A program made the position numbers and the translations under genes. The notes below the pieces were generated by a model. It saw only the letters and a list, made by a program, of their open reading frames with translations. It was not told the DNA's origin and searched no databases. 64,000 nucleotides of DNA from Oscillospiraceae bacterium (GTDB lineage: Bacteria > Bacillota > Clostridia > Oscillospirales > Oscillospiraceae). The stretch spans positions 186,001 to 250,000 of the forward strand of contig CAJTGJ010000001.1 of NCBI GenBank assembly GCA_910575695.1, read 5' to 3'. Below are positions 7,378 through 16,603 of the stretch, one piece after another. Position 1 is the stretch's first letter. The number at the start of each line of letters is the position of its first letter.

Positions 7378-8814
7378 ATGTACGATGTACTCATCATTGG
7401 CTGCGGGATCACCGGAGCCGCCGCCGCCTTCGAGCTGTCCAAATACAAGCTGAAGACGGGCATCCTGGAGCGGGAAAACGACGTCTCCCTTGGCACCACC
7501 AAGGCCAACTCCGCCATCCTCCACGCCGGGTACGACCCGGAACCGGGCAGTCTCATGGCACGGCTCAACGTCCGGGGGGTGGAGCTGGCAAAGGAGCTGT
7601 GCCAGAGGCTGGATGTGCCCTACAGCCCCTGCGGCTCGCTGGTGCTGGCGTTCTCGGAGGAGGAGCGGCCCACCCTGGAGGAGCTGTACCGCCGGGGAAC
7701 CGAGAATGGCGTGCCTGGGCTGGCCCTGCTGTCCGGGGACGAGGCCCGGGCGCTGGAGCCCAACCTGTCTGAATCGGTGGCTGCCGCCCTTCACGCCCCC
7801 TCCGCCGCCATCTGCTCCCCCTGGGAGTACTGTCTGGCCCTGGCGGAGACGGCGGTGAAAAACGGCGCGGAGCTGCATTTGAACACCGCCGCCACCGGCC
7901 TGGACAGGGCAGGGGAGGGGTGGACTGTCCACACCAGCCAGGGGGATTTTGAAACCCGCTATATCATCAACGCCGCGGGGGTGGACGCCGGAGCGGTCCA
8001 CGCCATGGCGGGAACGCCCTCCTTCACCATTTTCCCCACCCGGGGACAGTACTATCTGCTGGACAAGAGCGAGGGCGCCCGGGTGGGCCGGGTGATTTTC
8101 CAATGCCCCAGCGCGGCGGGCAAGGGCGTGCTGACGGCCCCCACCGTCCACGGCAACCTGATCGTGGGCCCCGATTCGGAGCGGGTGGAGGAAAACGGAA
8201 CCTCTACCACCGGGGACGGCCTGCGTTTCGTCCGGGAGACCGCCCGGAAGTCCGTGCCCTCCATCAATTTCCGGGAATCCATCCGGAATTTTGCCGGGGT
8301 GCGGGCGTCCTCCGACCGGGGGGATTTCATCATCGAGATGGACCAGCCCCATTTCCTGGACCTGGCGGGTATCTGCTCGCCGGGGCTGTCCGCCGCGCCC
8401 GCCATCGGGGAGTACGCCGTGGAACTGCTGGCCAGGGACGGGTTTGCGCTGGAGAAAAAGGACGAATTTATCTGCGAGCGCCATCGCACCCGCTTTAAGG
8501 AGCTGTCCCCGGAGGAACGGGCGGCGCTGGCGGAGCGGGAACCCGCCTACGGCCGGGTGATCTGCCGGTGCGAAACCGTCACCGAGGGCGAAATTCTGGA
8601 GGCGCTGGCGGGCCCCATCCCGCCCTGCTCGGTGGACGGGGTGAAGCGGCGGGTGAACGCGGGCATGGGCCGCTGCCAGGGGGGGTTCTGCGGGCCCCGG
8701 GTGGTGGATATCCTGGCCCGGGAGCTGCACAAATCCCCTGGGGAAATTGTGCAGGATCAGGCCGGGTCCTGGCTGCTGGACCGTCAGACGAAGGGAGGAA
8801 GCGCGGATGTATGA
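7378..8814 (+). CDS. FAD-dependent oxidoreductase with BFD-type Fe-S domain (GlpA-like)
   Basis: 478 residues. The N-terminal DAO-type flavin fold begins with IIGCGITGAAAAFEL. The C-terminal region has a bacterioferritin-associated-ferredoxin-type [2Fe-2S] motif, with cysteines in ICRCETV and RCQGGFCGP. This architecture is that of the clostridial anaerobic glycerol-3-phosphate dehydrogenase large subunit, related to GlpA and L-2-hydroxyglutarate oxidase. It likely oxidises glycerol 3-phosphate to dihydroxyacetone phosphate together with the next two proteins. GAGGAGGTC precedes the ATG. The substrate is inferred from glpP and glpK flanking the set. Confidence 0.88.
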   Translation: MYDVLIIGCGITGAAAAFELSKYKLKTGILERENDVSLGTTKANSAILHAGYDPEPGSLMARLNVRGVELAKELCQRLDVPYSPCGSLVLAFSEEERPTLEELYRRGTENGVPGLALLSGDEARALEPNLSESVAAALHAPSAAICSPWEYCLALAETAVKNGAELHLNTAATGLDRAGEGWTVHTSQGDFETRYIINAAGVDAGAVHAMAGTPSFTIFPTRGQYYLLDKSEGARVGRVIFQCPSAAGKGVLTAPTVHGNLIVGPDSERVEENGTSTTGDGLRFVRETARKSVPSINFRESIRNFAGVRASSDRGDFIIEMDQPHFLDLAGICSPGLSAAPAIGEYAVELLARDGFALEKKDEFICERHRTRFKELSPEERAALAEREPAYGRVICRCETVTEGEILEALAGPIPPCSVDGVKRRVNAGMGRCQGGFCGPRVVDILARELHKSPGEIVQDQAGSWLLDRQTKGGSADV

Positions 8815-10075
8815 CCTTATCGTAATCGGCGGCGGGCCCGCCGGACTGGCCGCCGCCTGCGCCGCCTGGGAGGGCGGACTGCGCTCCATCCTCATTGTGG
8901 AGCGGGACAAAGAGCTGGGCGGCATTCTCAACCAATGCATCCATAACGGCTTTGGTCTGCACCACTTCAAAGAGGAATTGACCGGGCCGGAGTACGCCGG
9001 ACGGTTCGTAAAGCTTCTGGGCGAAACCGGCGTGGAGGTGCGGCTGGACACCATGGTGCTGGACGTGACCGAACGCCGTCAGGTGCACATGGTGGGCAAA
9101 TCCACCGGCTACCGGGTGGAGGAGGCCAGATCCATCGTGCTGGCCATGGGCTGCCGGGAGCGCACCCGGGGGGCCATCGCCATCCCGGGGAGCCGTCCCG
9201 CCGGGGTGTTCACCGCCGGAGCCGCCCAGCGGTACGTGAACATGGAGGGCTGGATGCCCGGGAAACGGGTCGTCATCCTGGGCAGCGGCGACATCGGCCT
9301 CATCATGGCCCGGCGCATGACCCTGGAGGGGGCTAAGGTGCTGGCCTGCGTGGAGGTAATGCCCTATTCCGGCGGGCTGAACCGGAATATCGTCCAGTGC
9401 CTCCACGACTACGATATTCCCCTGTACCTGTCCCACACCGTCACCGACATCCGGGGGAAGGACCGGGTGGAGCAGGTGGTGGTGTCGGAGGTGGACGTAA
9501 ACCGCAATCCCGTCCCCGGCAGGTCAATGATATTCGACTGCGACACCCTCCTGCTGTCGGTGGGGCTGATCCCGGAAAACGAGCTCACCCGGCAGGCGGG
9601 CATTGAGATCGACCGCCGCACCAACGGCGCGGTGGTGTATGAGAACATGGAGACGTCCCTCCCCGGCGTGTTCGCCTGCGGCAACGTGTGCCACGTCCAC
9701 GATCTGGTGGACTTCGTGACGGCGGAGAGCCAGCGGGCCGGAGCCGCCGCCGCCAGATATGTGCTGAACGGCCCGGACGGGCTTGCCGCCCCGGACGGGC
9801 GCTGTCTGGAGGTGCGAAACGGGGACGGGGTGACCTACACCGTGCCCCAGCATATCCGCACCGGCAGGGTGGAAAAGCTGTGCGAGCTGTTTTTCCGGGT
9901 GAACCGGGTGTGCAAGGACAGCGAAATTCTGGTGGCGTCCGGGGAGGAGCAGATTGCCCGCTTCAGGCGGGAGCATCTGGCCCCCGGCGAGATGGAGCAT
10001 ATCACCCTGCCCAGGGCCTTGCTGGACAAGGCGCCGGGGAATATCACCGTGTCCATCCGGGAGGTGTCGAAATGA
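8807..10075 (+). CDS. FAD/NAD-dependent pyridine-nucleotide-disulfide-type oxidoreductase
   Basis: 422 residues. FAD-binding GGGPAGLAAACAAW lies near the N-terminus and a second Rossmann motif, VVILGSGDIGLIMARRM, is in the middle. An ATG-like FAD closing motif, VFACGNVCHVHDLVDF, lies toward the end. The start at 8807 follows AAGGGAGG and overlaps the preceding stop by 8 bases. It is the usual partner of the GlpA-like protein and DUF1667 in clostridial glycerol operons, presumably passing electrons between the dehydrogenase flavin and a nicotinamide or other carrier. The exact electron acceptor is unknown. Confidence 0.88.
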   Translation: MYDLIVIGGGPAGLAAACAAWEGGLRSILIVERDKELGGILNQCIHNGFGLHHFKEELTGPEYAGRFVKLLGETGVEVRLDTMVLDVTERRQVHMVGKSTGYRVEEARSIVLAMGCRERTRGAIAIPGSRPAGVFTAGAAQRYVNMEGWMPGKRVVILGSGDIGLIMARRMTLEGAKVLACVEVMPYSGGLNRNIVQCLHDYDIPLYLSHTVTDIRGKDRVEQVVVSEVDVNRNPVPGRSMIFDCDTLLLSVGLIPENELTRQAGIEIDRRTNGAVVYENMETSLPGVFACGNVCHVHDLVDFVTAESQRAGAAAARYVLNGPDGLAAPDGRCLEVRNGDGVTYTVPQHIRTGRVEKLCELFFRVNRVCKDSEILVASGEEQIARFRREHLAPGEMEHITLPRALLDKAPGNITVSIREVSK

Positions 10076-10422
10076 AGGAATTGATCTGCATCGTCTGCCC
10101 CCAGGGGTGCCATCTGAAGGTGGACGAGGAAAACGGCTGTTCCGTCACAGGAAACTCTTGCCCCAGGGGGGCGGAGTACGGTAAAATGGAGCTGACCCAT
10201 CCCACGAGGGTGGTGACCTCCACCGTGCGGTGCCAGGGGGGGCTGTACCCCCGCTGTCCGGTGAAAACCGACCGGGCCGTCCCCAAGGAGCTGGTCTTCG
10301 ACGTGATGAAGGCGCTGGAGGGGGTCGTCCTCACCGCCCCCGTGGCGGTGGGGCAGATTGTGATCGAAAATGTGTGCGGCGCCGGGGCCAACGTGGTGGC
10401 CACCCGCAATCTGGCAAATTGA
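10072..10422 (+). CDS. DUF1667 cysteine-rich protein
   Basis: 116 residues, starting in an ATGA overlap with the previous gene. Cysteine pairs in CIVCPQGC, then in NSCPRG and in YPRCPVKT, suggest a bound iron-sulfur cluster or metal. The family is found almost exclusively beside GlpA-like and FAD oxidoreductase genes. A role as the small electron-transfer subunit of the anaerobic glycerol-3-phosphate dehydrogenase is the likely reading, by context. The C-terminus (VCGAGANVVATRNL) is typical of the family. Confidence 0.88.
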   Translation: MKELICIVCPQGCHLKVDEENGCSVTGNSCPRGAEYGKMELTHPTRVVTSTVRCQGGLYPRCPVKTDRAVPKELVFDVMKALEGVVLTAPVAVGQIVIENVCGAGANVVATRNLAN

Positions 10423-10431
10423 CAAAAAAAC

Positions 10432-10509
10432 GCCGTAGGGGGGCGGCAAGCCCCTTTCCTACGGCACCGACCGGCCCCAATAGCGTGGTTCAAACCCCTT
10501 CCCTACGGC
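10432..10509. repeat. R2 palindromic repeat between DUF1667 and glpK
   Basis: GCCGTAGG (10432-10439) pairs with CCTACGGC (10458-10465) around an inner GGGG / CCCC stem. A half-copy ending CCCTACGGCC follows at 10491-10509. Related hairpins ending in CCCTACGG or similar occur at 22265, 30353, 50212 and 50256. Confidence 0.6.
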
Positions 10510-10555
10510 CATTTTTGAACAATTCCCGAAAAACAACCGAAAGGAGCGGCAGTAT

Positions 10556-12040
10556 ATGGCCAAATACATCCTCGCGTTAGACCAGGGCACCACCAGCTCC
10601 CGGGTGCTCCTGTTCGACAGGGAGCAGAATATTCTGGGCGTCAGCCAGAAGGAGTTCACCCAGATCTACCCCCACGAGGGCTGGGTGGAGCACGACGCCA
10701 TGGAGATCTGGTCGTCCCAGTACGCCACCATGATGGAGGTGGTGGCCCAGTCCGGCGTGGACCCCAAAGACATCGCCGGAATCGGCATCACCAACCAGCG
10801 GGAAACCACCATCCTGTGGGATAAGGAAACGGGCCGGCCCATCTGCAACGCCATCGTGTGGCAGTGCCGCCGGACGGCCCCCATCGTGGACAAACTGCTG
10901 GCGGACGGGCTGGGGGACCACATCCGGAACACCACCGGGCTGGTGCCCGACGCCTATTTCTCCGCCACCAAAATCAAGTGGATCCTGGACCACGCGGACG
11001 GGGCCAGGGAAAAGGCCCGGCGGGGGGAAATCCTGTTCGGCACGGTGGACAGCTGGCTGGTGTGGAAGCTCACCGGGGGCGCGGCCCACGTCACCGACGT
11101 GACCAACGCCTCCCGCACCATGCTCTTTGACATACACAGGCTGGATTGGGACGACGCCCTGCTGGAGGCGCTGGACATCCCCCGGGCCATGCTTCCCAAG
11201 GTGTGCTCGTCCAGCGAGATCTACGGCTATACGGAAATCCAGGGCGTCAGGGTGCCCATCGCGGGCATCGCCGGGGACCAGCAGGCGGCGCTGTTCGGTC
11301 AGACCTGCTTCCAGCCCGGGGACGCGAAAAACACCTACGGCACCGGCTGCTTCCTGCTGATGAACACCGGGGAGACGCCCTGCGTGAGCAAAAACGGCCT
11401 GCTTACCACCATCGCCATCGGGCTGGGCGGGAAAGTGCAGTACGCCCTGGAGGGCAGTGTGTTTGTGGGCGGGGCGGTGATCCAGTGGCTGAGGGACGAG
11501 CTGCGGTTCTTCACCGACTCCAGCGACGCGGAGTACTACGCCCAGAAGGTCCCCGACAACGGCGGGGTGTACTTAGTGCCCGCCTTCACCGGGCTGGGGG
11601 CCCCCTACTGGGATATGTACGCCCGGGGGGCCATCGTGGGCCTCACCCGGGGCACCAAGCGGGAGCACATCATCCGGGCCGCCCAGGAATCCATCGCCTA
11701 TCAGGTGGCGGATTTGGTGCGGGCCATGGAGGCGGACACGTGCCTGCCGATGAACACCCTGAAGGCGGACGGCGGGGCCAGCCGGGACCGGTTCCTGATG
11801 CAGTTCCAGGCGGATATCATCGGCCGGGAGGTGCGCCGCCCCGCCATCCGGGAGACCACCGCCCTGGGCGCGGCCTATCTGGCCGGGCTTGCCACCGGCG
11901 TGTGGGGGAGCACCGACGAGATCAAGCACCTGTGGATGTGCGACAACACCTTCCAGCCCAAAATGGCCAGGGAGGACAGCGAACAGCTCCTGACCGGCTG
12001 GCACAAGGCCGTGGGCCGCAGCCGGGACTGGGCCAGATAA
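10556..12040 (+). CDS. glpK: glycerol kinase
   Basis: 494 residues, the standard length of the FGGY family. The start [16 protein letters not shown] is the phosphate-1 motif. [34 protein letters not shown] and the late [16 protein letters not shown] all match glycerol kinase specifically. It phosphorylates glycerol with ATP to glycerol 3-phosphate, the substrate of the dehydrogenase genes upstream and the effector of GlpP. AAAGGAGCGG precedes the ATG. It is the last gene of the operon, followed by a terminator. No separate glycerol facilitator gene is visible in the window. Confidence 0.97.
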   Translation: MAKYILALDQGTTSSRVLLFDREQNILGVSQKEFTQIYPHEGWVEHDAMEIWSSQYATMMEVVAQSGVDPKDIAGIGITNQRETTILWDKETGRPICNAIVWQCRRTAPIVDKLLADGLGDHIRNTTGLVPDAYFSATKIKWILDHADGAREKARRGEILFGTVDSWLVWKLTGGAAHVTDVTNASRTMLFDIHRLDWDDALLEALDIPRAMLPKVCSSSEIYGYTEIQGVRVPIAGIAGDQQAALFGQTCFQPGDAKNTYGTGCFLLMNTGETPCVSKNGLLTTIAIGLGGKVQYALEGSVFVGGAVIQWLRDELRFFTDSSDAEYYAQKVPDNGGVYLVPAFTGLGAPYWDMYARGAIVGLTRGTKREHIIRAAQESIAYQVADLVRAMEADTCLPMNTLKADGGASRDRFLMQFQADIIGREVRRPAIRETTALGAAYLAGLATGVWGSTDEIKHLWMCDNTFQPKMAREDSEQLLTGWHKAVGRSRDWAR

Positions 12041-12043
12041 CGC

Positions 12044-12075
12044 AAAAAGGCTTCCCCCGCCGGGGAAGCCTTTTT
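12044..12075. terminator. terminator after glpK
   Basis: AAAAAGGCTTCCCC / GGGGAAGCCTTTTT with a four-base loop. The symmetric ends also allow use by the converging DUF2812 gene. Confidence 0.85.
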
Positions 12076-12082
12076 TCATCTG

Positions 12083-13417
12083 TTATTGTCCTCCCAGCTT
12101 TTCGGCCACCACCGCCATCTGCTCCGGGGTGGGCTCCCAGCTTGGCCGGAAGTAGACGATGCGGTCCGGATAGAACAGCAGACAGGTATTCTCCAGCCTC
12201 ATGCCCTCGTCCTCCTCCCCCATCATAAACTGATATGCCTCCTGCGCCCCCCAGGGGGCGGGGTCGGTGGGTGCGTAGTATTTTATAGGCAGAAAATCCG
12301 TATCTCGGTTTTCGTTCTGTTTCAGCAGATGGTTTTTACACAGGTCATAGAGAAGCGGGACCTTCACCACCGTAACGGAGTAGTACAGGGACGGCGCGCC
12401 CGCCGCCATATCCTCATGCAGCCATGGGGACTGGCGTCCTCCGAAGCTGGCCAGCAGCGGCGATTCCAGCCGCTGTGTAAAATCCGTCGCGAACTCGTAA
12501 TCTGTCTCCATCAGGTCGTCCATCGTCAGAGGCAGGGCGTCCGGCGAGACGTCCCCGGCGCCGCGCAGGGCCAGGGAAGGGATGCCCCGCGCAATCAGGA
12601 GCGACACCGCCACACAGGCCGCAATGGTCACCATCCTGTTGGTTTCGGCAGATACCTGCTTCCGCCTCATCACCTCCCGGGCCCCGGAAACCAGAAGGAT
12701 CGCCGCCAATACATACACCGTCGTGAGCAGGAGGATGCCGCCGCTGAGGCTCAGCGTCCAGGCAAACGCCGCCAGCACCACCGCCAGCAGCCCCCTTTGC
12801 AGCAGGGGATGGCTGTTGGTGGCCAGGAACCCGCCCTGCTCCGCCGACGCCAGCGCACGCCGACGCCAGAGAAAATAGTTGCCCGTATCAAAGGCGATGA
12901 CCAGCGCCAGCGCCGGCCAGCACACCATCAAAAACAGGGCGAAGGGGGAGGCCAGCGCCCGGATGGGGTCGGTGTACAGGCGGAACAGGGTTACGATGAT
13001 GTTCAGCACCGCCGCCCCACCCAGCAGGGCCTGGGACACCAGATAGCCCTTTTTTGCCGACTGGTGGACGGCCTCCACCTCTAGCGCCGGGTCGGTGTCG
13101 ATGGGAACGGGGTTTTCCCGCTCATTGTAAAACACCTGCATCTGGCCCGACGATGCCGCCAGCGTCCAGCCGGTGTGGGCGCACAGGTCATAGAACATAT
13201 TCTGTCCGTCGGACGGCTGAGGGGCGTACATGGACGCCTGGGGAAAATAGCACACGCTGAACGCCAGCTTCTTCGGCTGTATGCGGCGGTAGCGCCAGGT
13301 GAATGCCCCGATTTTTTCCAGCAGCCAGCCCCGTTCCGCCATCCGCTCCAGATGCGCCCCGATGCCGGTGTGGTCGTAAAACGAGAAAAATTCCAACCTC
13401 TGTTTCTTGTCCCTCAT
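12083..13417 (-). CDS. DUF2812 membrane protein
   Basis: 444 residues. The N-terminal DUF2812 domain is recognisable from FFSFYDHTGIGAHLERMAE and the following GWLLEKIGAFTWRYRRI. Four to five hydrophobic spans lie between about 125 and 275, followed by a soluble C-terminal part. The function is unknown. Members of this family are regularly encoded right after a PadR regulator, as here, where the ATG overlaps the regulator gene end by 4 bases. The pair is probably induced together by an envelope or drug stress sensed by PadR; that last point is inference. Confidence 0.8.
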   Translation of the reverse strand: MRDKKQRLEFFSFYDHTGIGAHLERMAERGWLLEKIGAFTWRYRRIQPKKLAFSVCYFPQASMYAPQPSDGQNMFYDLCAHTGWTLAASSGQMQVFYNERENPVPIDTDPALEVEAVHQSAKKGYLVSQALLGGAAVLNIIVTLFRLYTDPIRALASPFALFLMVCWPALALVIAFDTGNYFLWRRRALASAEQGGFLATNSHPLLQRGLLAVVLAAFAWTLSLSGGILLLTTVYVLAAILLVSGAREVMRRKQVSAETNRMVTIAACVAVSLLIARGIPSLALRGAGDVSPDALPLTMDDLMETDYEFATDFTQRLESPLLASFGGRQSPWLHEDMAAGAPSLYYSVTVVKVPLLYDLCKNHLLKQNENRDTDFLPIKYYAPTDPAPWGAQEAYQFMMGEEDEGMRLENTCLLFYPDRIVYFRPSWEPTPEQMAVVAEKLGGQ

Positions 13418-13737
13418 CCTTCTTCCTCCTTCCCAAAGGCCAGGCGGTAGTCCGCCGCCTGGGCCTGAATCCGTTGATACTCCTGGTCCAGCGTCCGCCG
13501 TCCGTAGTCAGTAAGCAGGTAGCTCCGCCGGCGGCCCTCCACTTTTGTCTCACGGATCATCCCCACCGCCCGGAATTCCTCCAGTAGGTTGTACAGCGTG
13601 CCCGAGCCTACGTTTACCCGGCACCCGGTCATGGCGGGCACCCGGTCCAGTATGTCGATGCCGCAGCACTCCTCCCGCAGGCACAGGAGGATGTAGAACA
13701 TCTGCTCCGTCAGGGTCTGGAATTTTGCTCTGGGCAT
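13414..13737 (-). CDS. PadR-family transcriptional regulator
   Basis: 107 residues. The winged-helix PadR fold is recognisable from LTEQMFYILLCLREECCGID, GSGTLYNLLEEFRAVGMI and RRSYLLTDYGRRTLDQE. The ATG at 13737 has AAGGAGGCGG before it. Upstream in-frame codons would run through the operator and are not used. It most likely represses its own operon, which includes the DUF2812 gene, through the operators between 13755 and 13800. Confidence 0.9.
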   Translation of the reverse strand: MPRAKFQTLTEQMFYILLCLREECCGIDILDRVPAMTGCRVNVGSGTLYNLLEEFRAVGMIRETKVEGRRRSYLLTDYGRRTLDQEYQRIQAQAADYRLAFGKEEEG

Positions 13738-13754
13738 CCGGTCCGCCTCCTTAT

Positions 13755-13800
13755 CTCGAGGATCGAGTTTTCTGGTTTCATTATAATCTCGAATATCGAG
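13755..13800. promoter_or_regulatory. pair of PadR operators
   Basis: Two copies of an inverted repeat, CTCGAGGATCGAG (13755-13767) and CTCGAATATCGAG (13788-13800), spaced 33 bases apart. The second lies exactly between the -35 and -10 boxes of the padR promoter. Confidence 0.75.
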
Positions 13801-13808
13801 TTTGTCAA
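13780..13808 (-). promoter_or_regulatory. padR promoter
   Basis: On the minus strand a perfect TTGACA (13803-13808), 17-base spacer, TATAAT (13780-13785). The spacer contains an operator. Confidence 0.85.
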
Positions 13809-13878
13809 GGGCAGGGGCTGGAACCACTTTGGACAGGCCCTGTGTCAACAAATTCACATATTGTTTACGGTTATCCCA

Positions 13879-13907
13879 TTGACGAGTTCAAACAGCCGCG
13901 CTATATT
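13879..13907 (+). promoter_or_regulatory. promoter of zinc-ribbon membrane gene
   Basis: TTGACG (13879-13884), 17-base spacer, TATATT (13902-13907). Confidence 0.65.
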
Positions 13908-13955
13908 AATTATAATCCCTTAAAATCCTTTTTTCCAGTTTGGAGGTGAGCGCCG

Positions 13956-14351
13956 GTGGTCCGCAGTTGGTTGGCGCGCTTCATGGCGGGGCGCTATGGC
14001 GGAGATCAGCTCAATGTATTCCTGTTGGCGCTGTATCTGGTGCTGTATGTGGTTTTCCTGTTCGCCCGCTGGTTTGTGCTGGAGCTTATTTCCATCATAC
14101 TGATTGTGCTGTGCCTGTACCGCTCCCTGTCCCGGGACCTGGAGCGGCGGCGCAAGGAAAACGCCCGCTTCTTGCAGATCGTCCGGCCTGTGTGGCGCAA
14201 GTGGACCTGCTTCCAGGCCCGGGCCCATGACAAGGAGCACCGGTACTTCAAATGTCCCAACTGCGGACAGCAGATGCGGGTGCCCCGGGGCAAGGGGCGC
14301 ATTACCGTCCACTGCCGTTCCTGCGGCGCGGCGTTTGAGGAAAAAAGCTGA
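13956..14351 (+). CDS. small membrane protein with C-terminal zinc ribbon
   Basis: 131 residues, GTG start with GGAGGTGAG before it. Two hydrophobic spans lie between about residues 20 and 52, then a basic helix. The C-terminal zinc ribbon has CPNCGQQMRVPRGKG and CRSCGAAF as its two cysteine pairs. The function is not known. The fold suggests a membrane-attached zinc-binding protein, and short proteins of this layout are common in clostridia. It has its own promoter and terminator, so it is a single-gene unit. Confidence 0.75.
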   Translation: MVRSWLARFMAGRYGGDQLNVFLLALYLVLYVVFLFARWFVLELISIILIVLCLYRSLSRDLERRRKENARFLQIVRPVWRKWTCFQARAHDKEHRYFKCPNCGQQMRVPRGKGRITVHCRSCGAAFEEKS

Positions 14352-14374
14352 GCTTGCGTCCTGTTGATGGTAAG

Positions 14375-14403
14375 AAAGCCCGCCGGTTATCCGGCGGGCC
14401 TTT
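14375..14403 (+). terminator. terminator after zinc-ribbon gene
   Basis: Stem AAAGCCCGCCGG / CCGGCGGGCCTTT with a short loop. Confidence 0.75.
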
Positions 14404-14416
14404 GGCGTTTCCGCGT

Positions 14417-14698
14417 TTATTTCCCCAGCAGGTCGGAATGTGTTCCGGTGCGTACAAGATACAGCTCATCACCAGCCACTTGATAAATCAAAAGCCAGTC
14501 CGGCAGAATATGACACTCTTGATGCCCTGCCCAATTCCCAGACAGCGGATGGTCCTTGTTTTGAGCCGGGAGCGGGGCAGGGATCATCAGTGTATCAATT
14601 ACAGCCTCCAGCAGTCTCATATCGTAACCACGCTTAATACAGCGGCGGCGGTCACGCTTAAACTGCGACGTAGCATTTAATTTAAGCATCGTCGTCAT
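14417..14698 (-). CDS. YafQ-type toxin (RelE/ParE superfamily)
   Basis: About 90-93 residues. The YafQ mRNA-interferase family is clear from KRGYDMRLLEAVIDTL, HPLSGNWAGHQECHILPDW and the end LYLVRTGTHSDLLGK. Members cleave mRNA on the ribosome, using histidine and aspartate residues of that central segment. The start is either ATG 14698 or ATG 14689. Both overlap the end of the antitoxin gene, which is the normal arrangement. The pair would be silenced by the antitoxin and by repression of its promoter. Confidence 0.88.
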   Translation of the reverse strand: MTTMLKLNATSQFKRDRRRCIKRGYDMRLLEAVIDTLMIPAPLPAQNKDHPLSGNWAGHQECHILPDWLLIYQVAGDELYLVRTGTHSDLLGK

Positions 14699-14936
14699 CC
14701 TCAGCGTCAAGCATAGCAAAAAAATCTGCGGCGGTCCCCTGGAAATGCTGGCCCGTCCCTGTCTGAATCATTTCCTCAGCTTCCCTCATAGCCGCCACCG
14801 TAACCGCATTTGGGACATCTGCAATAAGGGCATCCTCAATGGTCTGCTTCATCATCTGGAGCATAGCGGCAATATTGGCAAGCTGTCCCTCGCTGAAACT
14901 GTCCAAGATAGCAATACATTTTTCCCGGTTGCTCAT
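14682..14936 (-). CDS. antitoxin of the YafQ-type pair
   Basis: 84 residues, acidic, beginning MSNREKCIAILDSFSEGQL and ending in a run of Asp. It lies directly upstream of the toxin and overlaps it by at least 8 bases. It does not look like the classical DinJ ribbon-helix-helix antitoxin. It resembles a short helical DUF2281/RHH-like clostridial antitoxin, so its class is uncertain while its role follows from position. AAAGGAGACAG precedes the ATG. A TATAAT box lies about 50 bases upstream. Confidence 0.75.
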   Translation of the reverse strand: MSNREKCIAILDSFSEGQLANIAAMLQMMKQTIEDALIADVPNAVTVAAMREAEEMIQTGTGQHFQGTAADFFAMLDAEDDDDA

Positions 14937-15099
14937 TGGTCTGTCTCCTTTCGTCGTTCCGTTTCATTGCCTCACATTATGGCCTTATTATATCACAAAA
15001 GCCCGTCTCCAGAACTATGCAAAATAGATAAATATACTACCGAAATTATATGGAGTATCCCCATGCCGGAAATACGCGCCCCAACCCCACCGCAGAATA

Positions 15100-15381
15100 A
15101 CCCCCCGGCACCATTCAGGCGTTCCCAGGAGAAAATCCAGTGGGCCGTTCCACCACCCATTCAGGCCCCAGTGGGCCGGAAATCAACGGGAAATCCATCC
15201 GCAAAGCCGCGCAAGCCGGAACCCTACCTCCGCATAAAAAGCGGCGTGCCCTTAAAAACGGGGGATTCTTAAGGGGGAGGCCGACCTGAGGACGCGAAGC
15301 GTCCGGCCGGCGGCCACCCCCTTAAGCGTGTCTTTGGTTACTTTCTGCACGAGCAGAAAGTAACGCCCCCGGCAGGGGCGT
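15100..15381 (+). repeat. R1 structured dispersed repeat, copy A
   Basis: The left half (about 15105-15275) matches 63830-64000 directly. The right half (15262-15381) matches 63429-63571 in inverted orientation. The right half folds into stem 1, CTTAAGGGGGAGGCC / GGCCACCCCCTTAAG (15268-15282 with 15312-15326), enclosing GGACGC-GAA-GCGTCC. Stem 2 is GTTACTTTCTGC / GCAGAAAGTAAC (15337-15364), and stem 3 is CGCCCC / GGGGCG. Confidence 0.8.
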
Positions 15382-15414
15382 CCCCGGGAGCATCCCGGAA
15401 AACAGCAAAACCAC

Positions 15415-15451
15415 AAAAAAGAGCCCCCTGGAAAAATCCAGGAGGCCCTTT
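15415..15451 (-). terminator. gap terminator
   Basis: AAGAGCCCCCTGGA / TCCAGGAGGCCCTT with a four-base loop. On the minus strand the stem is followed by a run of T residues. Confidence 0.8.
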
Positions 15452-15474
15452 GATTAACGGTTTTGACCGCGGAA

Positions 15475-16497
<1,023 letters not shown>

Positions 16498-16603
16498 TTA
16501 ATAATGATGGGATTTGCGCGGTATTATTATACACTCTCTTTCCCCCAAAGGGAAGGGGTATTGTGAAAAATTTTTCAATCTTTTTTCCCGAAATCCCGGC
16601 AGA

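Larger units (their letters stand above)
14937..15474. other. long intergenic region holding a dispersed repeat
   Basis: About 540 bases between the antitoxin gene and gap. It contains the antitoxin promoter, a copy of the structured repeat R1 (15100-15381) and the gap terminator. The open frames inside it are not supported by a ribosome site or a recognisable protein. Confidence 0.6.

Noticed and set aside
10470-10510. tRNA-like GGTTCAAACCCC segment
   Set aside because: Only a T-arm resemblance; no acceptor stem, anticodon arm or D arm can be built, and it lies in the R2 repeat.
14745-15272. 175-codon plus-strand frame
   Set aside because: It begins antisense to the antitoxin gene and ends inside the R1 repeat; no protein features.
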